A DNA stretch of 8,405 nucleotides from an uncultured Bacilli bacterium (GTDB lineage Bacteria > Bacillota_I > Bacilli_A > RFN20 > CAG-631). Positions 1 through 6,839 of this stretch are shown here, piece after piece (within the stretch, counting starts at the first letter, position 1; every line of letters starts with the position of its first letter). The stretch is from the NCBI GenBank assembly GCA_934202505.1, contig CAKPXW010000076.1, positions 1 through 8,405 on the forward strand. Direction: 5' to 3'. The notes beneath the pieces were generated by a model, which saw only the letters and a list, made by a program, of their open reading frames with translations, was not told the origin of the DNA and did not search any database. Made by a program: the position numbers and the translations under genes.

Positions 1-60
1 CAGAAGTTAAGCACCGTAGCGGCGAAGGTATCGTTTGAGAGAATAGCACGTTGCCGGGCT
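1..60 (+). rRNA. rrf: 5S ribosomal RNA, 3' part (5' end outside window)
   Basis: The first 60 bases match the conserved 3' half of bacterial 5S rRNA. They hold the GAAGTTAAGC block (positions 3-12), the GGCGAAGGTA segment (21-30), the GAGAGAATAG segment (37-46) and the closing GTTGCCGGGC (50-59). The 5' half lies upstream of the window, so an rRNA operon ends here. Compared from memory with the Bacillus 5S, the part between GGTA and GAGAG is about ten bases shorter, so helix IV is reduced. Short 5S molecules of this sort are known from Mollicutes. The exact 3' end is uncertain by a base or two. Confidence 0.9.
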
Positions 61-68
61 TTTTTTTT
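45..68 (+). terminator. rRNA operon intrinsic terminator
   Basis: AGC at 45-47 pairs with GCT at 58-60, and CG at 49-50 pairs with CG at 55-56. An A-G mismatch separates the two parts and the loop is TTGC. A run of nine T residues (60-68) follows directly. The stem overlaps the 3' end of 5S, so it competes with the helix I pairing of the mature rRNA. The T-run makes termination here likely. The stem itself is short and imperfect, and a longer partner could lie upstream of the window. Confidence 0.6.
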
Positions 69-78
69 GCGCTTTTTC

Positions 79-107
79 TTTACTATAAAACTAAAAAAGT
101 TTATAAT
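79..107 (+). promoter_or_regulatory. candidate upstream promoter for jetABC
   Basis: TTTACT at 79-84 (four of six matches to the -35 consensus) lies 17 bases before a perfect TATAAT at 102-107. It sits just after the rRNA terminator and would give a leader of about 90 bases that includes the palindrome at 126-158. In DNA this AT-rich, TATAAT occurs often by chance. The correct spacing and the position between a terminator and an operon are the supporting points. Confidence 0.4.
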
Positions 108-125
108 CTTTATTGAAAAAACTAA

Positions 126-158
126 AAAATATTAATAATCTATAGCGATTAATATTTT
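126..158. repeat. 11-bp perfect inverted repeat upstream of jetA (possible operator)
   Basis: AAAATATTAAT at 126-136 is the exact reverse complement of ATTAATATTTT at 148-158, with an 11-base spacer. The arms are purely A/T, so chance is a real possibility. However, the repeat lies between the two promoter-like elements and immediately upstream of the extended -10 at 162-170, where a repressor or activator would bind. It could also form a hairpin in a transcript started at the upstream promoter. Confidence 0.4.
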
Positions 159-161
159 CAA

Positions 162-170
162 TGTTATAAT
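162..170 (+). promoter_or_regulatory. extended -10 promoter proximal to jetA
   Basis: TGTTATAAT at 162-170 matches the extended -10 form TGnTATAAT exactly. No good -35 lies 17 bases upstream (142-147 reads ATAGCG), which fits an extended -10 promoter that depends less on the -35 contact. Initiation would fall near 177, giving a leader of about 30 bases that holds the jetA ribosome binding site. Confidence 0.5.
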
Positions 171-206
171 TAGTTTTAGAATTGCCCAAAAGGAGTGTGG
201 ATTAAG

Positions 207-1601
207 ATGTTCGAAAACATACCTACAAATTTTTTCAATCTTTTGGTTAGTAAAAATAGAGAACTTTTTGTAAAAGCTTTATTTGTGTTAAGAAAATCGG
301 TTCGACAAGATTTGTATTTGACAAGAGATGAATACGCCTCAAGACTTGTACTTGCTTTAGAGGATGATATAAAAAATTCTTTTGTTGCAGAAGATGATAC
401 TAAGTTTGAAAATGAAGATTTAACTTCTATAAATGCCAAAGCTCTTTTTATAATTAGACGACTTAGAGACTATGGATGGATTAATATAGATTTTAATGCT
501 AAAAATTCATTTGAAGAATATATTGCTGTTCCATCTTATTCAACAACAGCAATTAATTTTTTATATGCTTTATCTAATGAAGGTGAAGATGAATATAATT
601 CATTAGTATATTCTACTTATGCTGCTTTAAAAATGGCTGATACAGAAAATAATAATTTTTATGATGCTTTAGTAACTGCTTATAAAAATACAGATCGTTT
701 AAATGAATCATTATCTAACTTATACTACGGTATTAGAAGTATTGAACAAAGAATTACAGACCATTTAACAATAAATGATGTTGCTTCTATCCATTTTAAT
801 GAATATTTAATATCATTACACGAAAGATATTATCATCCATATAAAACATTTGATTCAGTTCAAAGATATAGATCGCCTATTCTAAAAATTTTAAAGAAAT
901 GGATTAATAATACAAATGTTAGAAAAAACATTATGGATGTTTCTAAAGATAAAAACCCAAATTTAAAAAATGATGCTTTATATGAACAAATTGCCAACAT
1001 GTATGATTTAGTAATTTCAACTTATGATACTATTGAAGAAAAAATGGATATTATCGATAAGAAAATTAATGATTATACTTCTTCTACTATTGATAAAATG
1101 AAGCATCTTGTTAATATGGACGAGTCATATAAAGGAAAACTTACTTTCCTTATTAAAGTTATCAATGAAAATAAAGAACATGCTGATGAAATAACAGATA
1201 TTTTTATAGACAATACTATTCTTCAGTTACAAGAGTATGTCAGCCTGGAAAGTGCTTATTCAAAAAGAGAAATCCCTATCATTCCAGACATTCCTCCAGT
1301 AGAAATTATAGAAGAAGATAAATCTGGTGATGATGTTGATGAATTAAGATTAAAACTAGCAGAAGGATACAATACAAATAGGATTAAAGAATTTATTTTA
1401 TCTCGTGCAAATGGTCAAAAAGAAGTTACTATAGAAGAAATTAGAATCATGACAGATGAAGATTTTATATTATCAATTCTAGCTATGCTAAGAGGCGATG
1501 AAAAAGAATTACCATTTAAAGTAGAGTTTGATGAAGGATATTTACAAGTTAGGAATTATAGAGTTCCTAATATCAAATTTATTATGAAGGAGGGGAAATA
1601 A
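207..1601 (+). CDS. jetA: JetA-family kleisin-like subunit of a Wadjet/MksBEF-type SMC complex
   Basis: This 464-residue protein resembles the JetA family in size, N-terminal pattern (MFENIPTNFFNLLVSKNREL) and position before jetB and jetC. JetA-type proteins (MksF/MukF analogues) are kleisins that bridge the ATPase heads of the SMC subunit and bind the KITE subunit. The N-terminal 120 residues look like a winged-helix region. Residues about 260-320 are long helices, and 352-378 form a proline-rich then acidic linker (IPIIPDIPPVEIIEEDKSGD). Residues about 385-464 form a C-terminal winged-helix-like segment that should contact a JetC head. A GTG at 195 would extend the frame by four codons, but it overlaps the ribosome site AAGGAG (190-195). 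I therefore chose the ATG at 207. Family assignment is from recognition plus operon context; the domain roles are inferred from homologous systems. Confidence 0.82.
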   Translation: MFENIPTNFFNLLVSKNRELFVKALFVLRKSVRQDLYLTRDEYASRLVLALEDDIKNSFVAEDDTKFENEDLTSINAKALFIIRRLRDYGWINIDFNAKNSFEEYIAVPSYSTTAINFLYALSNEGEDEYNSLVYSTYAALKMADTENNNFYDALVTAYKNTDRLNESLSNLYYGIRSIEQRITDHLTINDVASIHFNEYLISLHERYYHPYKTFDSVQRYRSPILKILKKWINNTNVRKNIMDVSKDKNPNLKNDALYEQIANMYDLVISTYDTIEEKMDIIDKKINDYTSSTIDKMKHLVNMDESYKGKLTFLIKVINENKEHADEITDIFIDNTILQLQEYVSLESAYSKREIPIIPDIPPVEIIEEDKSGDDVDELRLKLAEGYNTNRIKEFILSRANGQKEVTIEEIRIMTDEDFILSILAMLRGDEKELPFKVEFDEGYLQVRNYRVPNIKFIMKEGK

Positions 1602-1603
1602 TA

Positions 1604-2257
1604 ATGTTTGAACAAGATTATAATAACCTATACGAATCAGAAAAAGAGGAGTTTCGTAGAGTAGCAAATTATATATTATCAAAAACTTTTATTGTACGTG
1701 ATATTTACGATAAACAAGCTAAAAAAATGATAACATCACCAGAGTTTATATTTATGGAAAAGTATAGTGATATTTTCGAAAGTTATTTGGAAATATCAGG
1801 TTGGAAATTAATAAAAGATAATATTGATGGTATATATATGGTAGAAAATATATATGGTTATAATAAAGCTAAATTTGACTCTTTTACTACATATATTTTA
1901 CTTGCATTAATGGTTACATATGAAGAAACAGCACCTATTTCTACTTTAGGAAATAGTGTAGTAACAAATACATATGATGTTATATCAAAAATGCAAATAT
2001 TAGGTCTTATAACTAAAAAGCCTGCTAAAGAGCAATTTAGAATTGCTTTTAGAAGATTAGAGCAATATAACATTATTTTAAGATTAAATACTTCTCAAGA
2101 TGTTGAATTATGGAAAATAATGATTTTACCATCTATTCATCATATAATCAATTATGATAAATTAAGAGAATTATGTGAATATATTCCATCTTTTATTAAA
2201 GAAAAATATGCACCAAAAGAAGAAAATGAACAATTATCTATGGGAGGTCAAGAATAA
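1604..2257 (+). CDS. jetB: JetB-family KITE subunit (DUF4194-like)
   Basis: This 217-residue protein fits JetB/MksE: a small winged-helix KITE protein that dimerises, binds the kleisin JetA and helps hold DNA on the SMC motor. Visible hallmarks are the EISGWKL segment (residues about 63-69), a hydrophobic helix followed by an acidic turn (TTYILLALMVTYEE, from about 95), and a later helix (FRRLEQYNIILRL, from about 149) typical of DUF4194-type proteins. It starts two bases after the jetA stop. Its very strong ribosome site AAGGAGG (1587-1593) lies inside the jetA 3' end. Its stop shares one base with the jetC start, so the three proteins are probably translationally coupled in fixed ratio. The acidic C-terminal tail contains the SD for jetC in its coding sequence. 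No truncation is seen. Confidence 0.82.
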   Translation: MFEQDYNNLYESEKEEFRRVANYILSKTFIVRDIYDKQAKKMITSPEFIFMEKYSDIFESYLEISGWKLIKDNIDGIYMVENIYGYNKAKFDSFTTYILLALMVTYEETAPISTLGNSVVTNTYDVISKMQILGLITKKPAKEQFRIAFRRLEQYNIILRLNTSQDVELWKIMILPSIHHIINYDKLRELCEYIPSFIKEKYAPKEENEQLSMGGQE

Positions 2258-5200
2258 TGAAATTATTAAAAAAAGTATTGTTAGTGAATTGGCACTCCTT
2301 TTCAAAAGAATTAATAGAAATTGGAAATATTAATTTTTTGACAGGTAAAAATGCTGTTGGAAAGTCAACAATTGTCGATGCTATTCAACTTGTAATATTG
2401 GGTGATACAAGAGGTACTTCATTTAACAAAGCTGCTTCTGAAAAATCTGGTCGTACGGTTATTTCTTATTTAAAAGGTGAAATTGGCGGAGATGAAAATG
2501 GTAATAAAAAATATATGCGTAAGGGTGATTTTTCATCATATGTTGTTCTTGAATTTTATGATGATGTAAATAATAACCCATTTGTAATAGGACTACAATT
2601 TGATGTTTCTGGTGAAAAAATGTTTTCTCATCAATTCATTTATGATGGAAATATACCAGATCAATGTTATATTTCTAACAATCATGCTATGTCATATAAA
2701 GTGTTTAAAGATTATGTAACACTTGCTTATAAAAATGTTTTGTTCCCAGAATCACTTTCTACTTATAAAGAAGAAATGCGTAAAAAACTTGGACAATTAT
2801 CTCAAAGATTTTTTGCTTTGTTTAAAAAAGCTGTTCCATTTCAACCTATTTACGATATTAGAAAGTTTATAACAGAATTCGTTTGTGATGTTAAATATGA
2901 TATAAAAGGCGATCTTGAAAAAATGCAAGAAAATGTTAGAAATTATACATCACTTGAACTTGAAGCAAAAACAATTCAAAGTAAGATTTTCTATCTTGAA
3001 AAAATAAAAGAGTATTATGATGCTTATTCAGCTGATAAAAATAAAATTGATCAAATTCAATATTTAGTTGCAAAACTAGAAATTGCCAAGAAAAAACAAG
3101 AAATAGTTAAAATTAATAAACAAATAGTTGATTTTACACAAAGATTTGATGACATCCTTGTTGAACAAACTAATTTAACTTCTGAAATTGACTCTTGGAA
3201 CCAAATTCGTGATCAATTGATTATTGACAAAGATAATTGTGATGCTGAAACAATGCACCAACAATATACAAAACAAGAAGAATCAATTAAAAGAGATATT
3301 GATTCAGTTGCCGAAGTATTTAATAGTTCTTGCTCAAGATTTGTTAATTCTTTTACAGAATTTGTAGAAAAAGCAAAAGCAATTAAAGAATACGACTTTG
3401 ATATGGATATATGCAAAGCAGCTAATGTAGACCTTGATATGGTAAAATCAGCTTGCGATTCAATCATAAATAAAGGGACACAACTTATGACACTTAGTGC
3501 TGAAAATGTAAATATGTTTTCAGAAAATCAAATTATTGAATTATGTTCAATAGTTTCTTCTTTAGAAGATATTTTTAGCAAAGTAAGAATGTATGTTGAT
3601 GCAGCAACTAGTACATACATAGAAAGAAAAAATGATTATTTAAGTGCCATTGAATCTTTAAGAAATGGTAAAAAAAGGTATCCACAACCATATGTAGAAT
3701 TTAAAGAATTTATTGAAAACGAATTAAGTAGAAGACATGGCCAAAAAATTGAAATGGACTTTGTTGCTGACTTAATGGAAATTAAAGATAAAAAATGGCA
3801 ATCAGCTATAGAAGTATATCTTCGTACACAAAAATTTTCATTTGTAATCGATGAAAAATATTTTAAAGAAGCTATTGCCTTATATAGTGAAAATCGTAAT
3901 AGATTTTATGGAATGACAATATTAGATTCCAAAAAGATTTTTGAAAACGCGCCATTTAAAGTATTACCAGGTGCTTTATCTGAAGAAATTGAAACAGATA
4001 ATAAATATGTAAGAGCATATGTTGATATGTTAATAGGTACCTTGATGAAGGTTGATAATATTGAAGATATTAACAAATATAATCGAGGAATTACAGCATC
4101 AGGTATGTTATATCAACAATTCGCAGCAAGTCAATTAAATGTAGCAAAATATGGATCACCATATATTGGTAAAAAAGCTACGCAAAGTCAAATTGAAAGT
4201 TATTTATTAGAAGTAAATCAATTAAATGAAGGACTAGAAAAATTAAAAACTGGAGCTAGTGTTTATTATTCATTATGTAGATTTAACAATTTATCTACTG
4301 TAGATATTCATTACCATTATACAAATTTGAAACAAATATTTAGAATAGATGAATTAAAAGCCGAACTTGAAGATATCGATAAAAAGATTGAAAATATTGA
4401 TATGAGTGATGTTGTTGAAATTCAAGAAAAAATAGATGAAGTAAATGGTAAAATTGTATATGCTAATAATGCTTTACGTCAAAGTGAACAAACTAAAGGT
4501 GAAATCAATGTTAGAATAAGTACATTAAAAGAACAAGCATTAGTTGATGCACAAAAAGTTTTAGCAAATAAAGAAGCTGATTTAAATGCTAGATATTCAT
4601 CTGAATGGGTTATGAATAATGTTTCAGATGATATGCAAGAAATGTTAACATATATTTCAGAAGACCAAGTTAGTAAAAAACTTGCTGAATCAAAACGTAT
4701 TGCAGAAACATTAGGAAATAAACGTAGAGCATTAGAAAAAGCTCGTGTTGAATATATGCGCCAATTTAATGTTTCAATTGATACAAGTGAAGATAATAAT
4801 GATAAATTTAATGAAGAACTTGAAAAGTATCGTGACATTACATTGCCTCAATATCAAAATAAAATTGCTGAAGCAAAAGATAAAACTTATGATGAATTTA
4901 AAGAAGACTTACTTGCAAAATTAAAATCTTCTATTGAATCAGTTACTGAGCAAATTGATGCATTAAATAGTTCTTTAGCAAGCTTTAAGTTTGGTAGGGA
5001 TAAATATGAATTCTTAGTAAGACCAAATCCAACTTATCAAAAAATATATGATATGATTATGGATGAATTATTAATGAAAGATTCAAGAAATAACTCACAA
5101 GCATTTTATGAAAAATATCGTGATACAATAGATGAGTTCTTTGCTTCAATAACTGAAGTTCCAGGAGCAAATGATGAAGAAAGAAGAGAAATCATTGAGA

Positions 5201-5646
5201 AAAATATTGCTAGATATACAGATTATCGTACATATCTTGATTTCGACTTACTAGTACATAATAATGAAACTCATTCAACTCAATCTCTTGCTAATTCAAT
5301 GAATACGAAATCAGGTGGTGAAACGCAAACACCATTCTACATTTCTATTCTTGCATCAATTGCTAATGAATATAGAATTAATTTAGACGATGATAAAGAT
5401 CCATCTTCTAATACACCTAGACTTATTTTATTTGATGAAGCATTCAATAAAATGGACTCAGAACGTATTAAAGAATCAATAGAATTACTAAAGCAATTCC
5501 ATTTACAAGCAATTCTAGTTGCTCCACCAGAAAAAGTTTCTGATATTGCACCATTAGTTGATAGAAACTTATGCGTAATTCGTCGTAAAAATTCTGCTTT
5601 TGTTAAGTGGTTCGATCGTAGCGAAATTGCTTCATATGCAAATTAG
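2257..5646 (+). CDS. jetC: JetC-family SMC-like ATPase
   Basis: This 1129-residue protein has complete SMC architecture and the usual JetC length. The N-terminal head carries Walker A GKNAVGKST at residues 30-38. A coiled-coil arm covers about 230-475. A globular hinge covers about 475-640, including a DLMEIKDKKWQSAIEVYL stretch like that of JetC/MukB-type hinges. A returning coiled coil covers about 640-905. The C-terminal head (about 905-1129) carries the ABC signature SGGE (1019-1022), Walker B LILFDE (1056-1061, with Asp1060 and catalytic Glu1061) and a D-loop NKMD. All ATPase residues are intact, so an active motor is expected. In Wadjet the JetABC motor extrudes DNA and detects small circles, which JetD then cuts; in MukBEF the equivalent motor only organises DNA. 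The start overlaps the jetB stop by one base, with SD GGAGGT at 2243-2248. No jetD follows. SbcC/Rad50 is less likely because of the JetA and JetB partners. Confidence 0.9.
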   Translation: MKLLKKVLLVNWHSFSKELIEIGNINFLTGKNAVGKSTIVDAIQLVILGDTRGTSFNKAASEKSGRTVISYLKGEIGGDENGNKKYMRKGDFSSYVVLEFYDDVNNNPFVIGLQFDVSGEKMFSHQFIYDGNIPDQCYISNNHAMSYKVFKDYVTLAYKNVLFPESLSTYKEEMRKKLGQLSQRFFALFKKAVPFQPIYDIRKFITEFVCDVKYDIKGDLEKMQENVRNYTSLELEAKTIQSKIFYLEKIKEYYDAYSADKNKIDQIQYLVAKLEIAKKKQEIVKINKQIVDFTQRFDDILVEQTNLTSEIDSWNQIRDQLIIDKDNCDAETMHQQYTKQEESIKRDIDSVAEVFNSSCSRFVNSFTEFVEKAKAIKEYDFDMDICKAANVDLDMVKSACDSIINKGTQLMTLSAENVNMFSENQIIELCSIVSSLEDIFSKVRMYVDAATSTYIERKNDYLSAIESLRNGKKRYPQPYVEFKEFIENELSRRHGQKIEMDFVADLMEIKDKKWQSAIEVYLRTQKFSFVIDEKYFKEAIALYSENRNRFYGMTILDSKKIFENAPFKVLPGALSEEIETDNKYVRAYVDMLIGTLMKVDNIEDINKYNRGITASGMLYQQFAASQLNVAKYGSPYIGKKATQSQIESYLLEVNQLNEGLEKLKTGASVYYSLCRFNNLSTVDIHYHYTNLKQIFRIDELKAELEDIDKKIENIDMSDVVEIQEKIDEVNGKIVYANNALRQSEQTKGEINVRISTLKEQALVDAQKVLANKEADLNARYSSEWVMNNVSDDMQEMLTYISEDQVSKKLAESKRIAETLGNKRRALEKARVEYMRQFNVSIDTSEDNNDKFNEELEKYRDITLPQYQNKIAEAKDKTYDEFKEDLLAKLKSSIESVTEQIDALNSSLASFKFGRDKYEFLVRPNPTYQKIYDMIMDELLMKDSRNNSQAFYEKYRDTIDEFFASITEVPGANDEERREIIEKNIARYTDYRTYLDFDLLVHNNETHSTQSLANSMNTKSGGETQTPFYISILASIANEYRINLDDDKDPSSNTPRLILFDEAFNKMDSERIKESIELLKQFHLQAILVAPPEKVSDIAPLVDRNLCVIRRKNSAFVKWFDRSEIASYAN

Positions 5647-5669
5647 GAGAGTTTATAGACTCTCCTTTT
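5645..5669 (+). terminator. jetABC operon terminator
   Basis: AGGAGAGT (5645-5652) pairs perfectly with ACTCTCCT (5659-5666) around a six-base TTATAG loop, and a short U-run (5666-5669) follows. AATT on each side can extend the pairing. The stem starts inside the jetC stop codon (TAG, 5644-5646). It cleanly closes the operon after the third gene, which supports the view that no fourth subunit gene belongs to this transcript. Confidence 0.8.
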
Positions 5670-5694
5670 AATTATTCTAATTTAAAAGTATTTA

Positions 5695-5703
5695 TGATAT
5701 ACT
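5695..5703 (+). promoter_or_regulatory. candidate extended -10 promoter for uppP
   Basis: TGATATACT (5695-5703) fits the extended -10 pattern TGn followed by a -10 hexamer with five of six matches. The -35 position (5675-5680, TTCTAA) is poor. Initiation near 5710 would give a very short leader holding only the SD (AAAGGGG, 5709-5715), which makes the call tentative. The gene does need its own promoter because a terminator precedes it. Confidence 0.4.
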
Positions 5704-5721
5704 TTAATAAAGGGGAAAAAT

Positions 5722-6585
5722 ATGGAAAAATTTATTTTGTTAATAAAATATATAATAATAGCTATTGTCCAAGGAATTGGAGAAATACTACCTATCTCTT
5801 CAAGCGGACATATGATTATTATAACAAGAATTTTAAATTTGACACCGGATTTATCATTTGAAATATTTTTGCATTTTGCTTCATTAATTGCAATTATAGT
5901 TTTTTTTAGAAAACGTTTGCTTGAACTTATAAAAGACTTTTTCTTATTTGTTTTTAAAAAAATTAAAATAAATGACCAATCTTCAGAAATAGAAAAGGAA
6001 AAAGCGTTTATTCAAAAGAAAAATTTTCTTGTTTGTATTTACCTTATTATAGCAACAATTCCAGCAGGAATTGCTGGCCTTTTACTAGATGATTTAATTG
6101 AGCAAAAATTATCAACATTTTTATTTGTGGGATTATTTTTACTTATTACAGCTTTGTTATTATTTATTTCAACTTTAATTAAAAGAAATAAAACTTTAGA
6201 AAATATGAAATGGTATGATGCTTTAATAATTGGCCTTTTCCAATGTGTTGGCATTTTTCCTGGCATTTCACGTAGTGGGGCTTGTATAGTTGGTGGTGCA
6301 AGTAGAAAATTAAATCAATCGGATGCTGCAGAATTTGCTTTTTTAATGGCTATTCCTATTATGGCAGGTAGTGCTTTAATTAAAGTAAATAATATTTTTA
6401 CATCTTTAATAGAAAATAAAAGTTTAATAATTCCCTATATTGTTTCTTTTATAGTTGCAACTTTGATGACTTTTCTTTGTTTAAAATTAATATTTAAACA
6501 TATAAAGAAAATAAAAATGTCTTATTTTTCATTGTATTGTGTTTTAATGGGAATTGTTTGTATAATTTTACATTTTGTTTGGTGA
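5722..6585 (+). CDS. uppP: Undecaprenyl-diphosphatase UppP (BacA family)
   Basis: UppP is an integral membrane phosphatase that converts undecaprenyl diphosphate to the monophosphate, recycling the lipid carrier for peptidoglycan and other wall polymers. Extra copies confer bacitracin tolerance. At 287 residues it is slightly longer than E. coli BacA. Both family motifs are present: QGIGEILPISSSGH at residues 17-30, with the conserved Glu21 and His30, and PGISRSG at 180-186, with the catalytic-region Arg184. Position 17 is Gln where E. coli has Glu, a substitution I recall in many family members. Some seven or eight hydrophobic segments are visible, and a Lys-rich cytoplasmic-type loop (about residues 66-98) carries the extra length. 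SD is AAAGGGG at 5709-5715. It ends in two consecutive TGA codons. It points to a walled organism. It has no evident functional link to the jet operon before it. Confidence 0.95.
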   Translation: MEKFILLIKYIIIAIVQGIGEILPISSSGHMIIITRILNLTPDLSFEIFLHFASLIAIIVFFRKRLLELIKDFFLFVFKKIKINDQSSEIEKEKAFIQKKNFLVCIYLIIATIPAGIAGLLLDDLIEQKLSTFLFVGLFLLITALLLFISTLIKRNKTLENMKWYDALIIGLFQCVGIFPGISRSGACIVGGASRKLNQSDAAEFAFLMAIPIMAGSALIKVNNIFTSLIENKSLIIPYIVSFIVATLMTFLCLKLIFKHIKKIKMSYFSLYCVLMGIVCIILHFVW

Positions 6586-6599
6586 TGAATAAAATTAAT

Positions 6600-6633
6600 A
6601 ATCCTTCTAATAATATTATTAGGAGGATTTTTT
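6600..6633 (+). terminator. uppP terminator-like hairpin carrying the next gene's ribosome binding site
   Basis: Bases 6600-6614 pair with 6615-6629 along their whole length, with a single T-G wobble (6606-6623). The central AATATT must open to form the loop. T residues run from 6628 to 6633. This has the form of an intrinsic terminator 15 bases after the uppP stop. The 3' arm contains AGGAGG (6621-6626), an ideal SD seven bases before the ATG at 6634. The same hairpin therefore both resembles a terminator and hides the ribosome site of the following gene. Confidence 0.7.
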
Positions 6634-6825
6634 ATGAGAAATCAAAAAGAAACAAAAAGAAATATTTATCGTTATCCTAATAGTAAAAAAAATAATAATA
6701 TGAATGATGATACAGAATTTGAATTTGCAGACGATGACTATTTATATTATCAATTAGAACTAGAAAAAAGGCAAATAGATAAATCAACTTCAAAATCTAA
6801 AAACAAAAAAAATAAAACTGCTTAG
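6634..6825 (+). CDS. Small highly charged protein of unknown function (63 aa)
   Basis: I do not recognise a family. The 63-residue product has three parts: a basic Asn/Lys/Arg-rich N-terminus (MRNQKETKRNIYRY), an acidic and aromatic middle (DDTEFEFADDDYLYYQLELE, about residues 25-44), and a Lys/Ser/Asn tail (STSKSKNKKNK). It has no membrane segment and no Cys, so a soluble, partly disordered adaptor or nucleic-acid-binding peptide is possible. Support for being a gene comes from an ideal SD (AGGAGG, 6621-6626, seven bases from ATG), the next gene starting 14 bases after its stop, and a composition unlike random translated AT-rich DNA. Both flanks are terminator-like hairpins. It lies in frame with uppP but beyond two TGA stops. 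Confidence 0.7.
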   Translation: MRNQKETKRNIYRYPNSKKNNNMNDDTEFEFADDDYLYYQLELEKRQIDKSTSKSKNKKNKTA

Positions 6826-6836
6826 GAGCAGTTTTT
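6814..6836 (+). terminator. Terminator-like hairpin overlapping the small gene's stop and the next SD
   Basis: AAAACTGCT (6814-6822) pairs with AGCAGTTTT (6827-6835) around a TAGG loop, and T residues run from 6832 to 6836. The loop contains the stop codon TAG of the preceding gene (6823-6825). It also supplies the first bases of the SD AGGAG (6824-6828) for the ATG at 6840, 11 bases away. As at 6600-6633, one element combines a terminator shape with the downstream ribosome site. Here the SD is half in the loop, so it may be more accessible. Confidence 0.65.
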
Positions 6837-6839
6837 ATA

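Noticed and set aside
195..206. GTG at 195 as the start of jetA
   Set aside because: It overlaps the SD AAGGAG (190-195), leaving no ribosome site for itself. The ATG at 207 gives the family-typical MFENIP start.
4479..4838. 119-codon open frame on the - strand inside jetC
   Set aside because: It lies opposite the second coiled coil of jetC. Its Ser/Leu-rich product is what the reverse strand of Lys/Glu-rich helical coding sequence gives, and no SD is evident.
2257..5646. jetC as SbcC/Rad50 of a DNA repair nuclease pair
   Set aside because: No SbcD/Mre11 gene is present, no zinc-hook CxxC is seen at the hinge, and the two preceding genes are the kleisin and KITE partners expected for JetC.
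6583..6825. uppP and the 63-codon gene are in the same frame, separated only by TGA TGA and fifteen open codons encoding a hydrophobic stretch. Under code 4 they would be one fused protein.
   Set aside because: Trp codons checked across JetA, JetC and UppP are all TGG, UppP ends at its usual length, and gerW also ends in TGA. The small gene has its own ideal SD and ATG. TGA is therefore a stop and the shared frame is probably chance.
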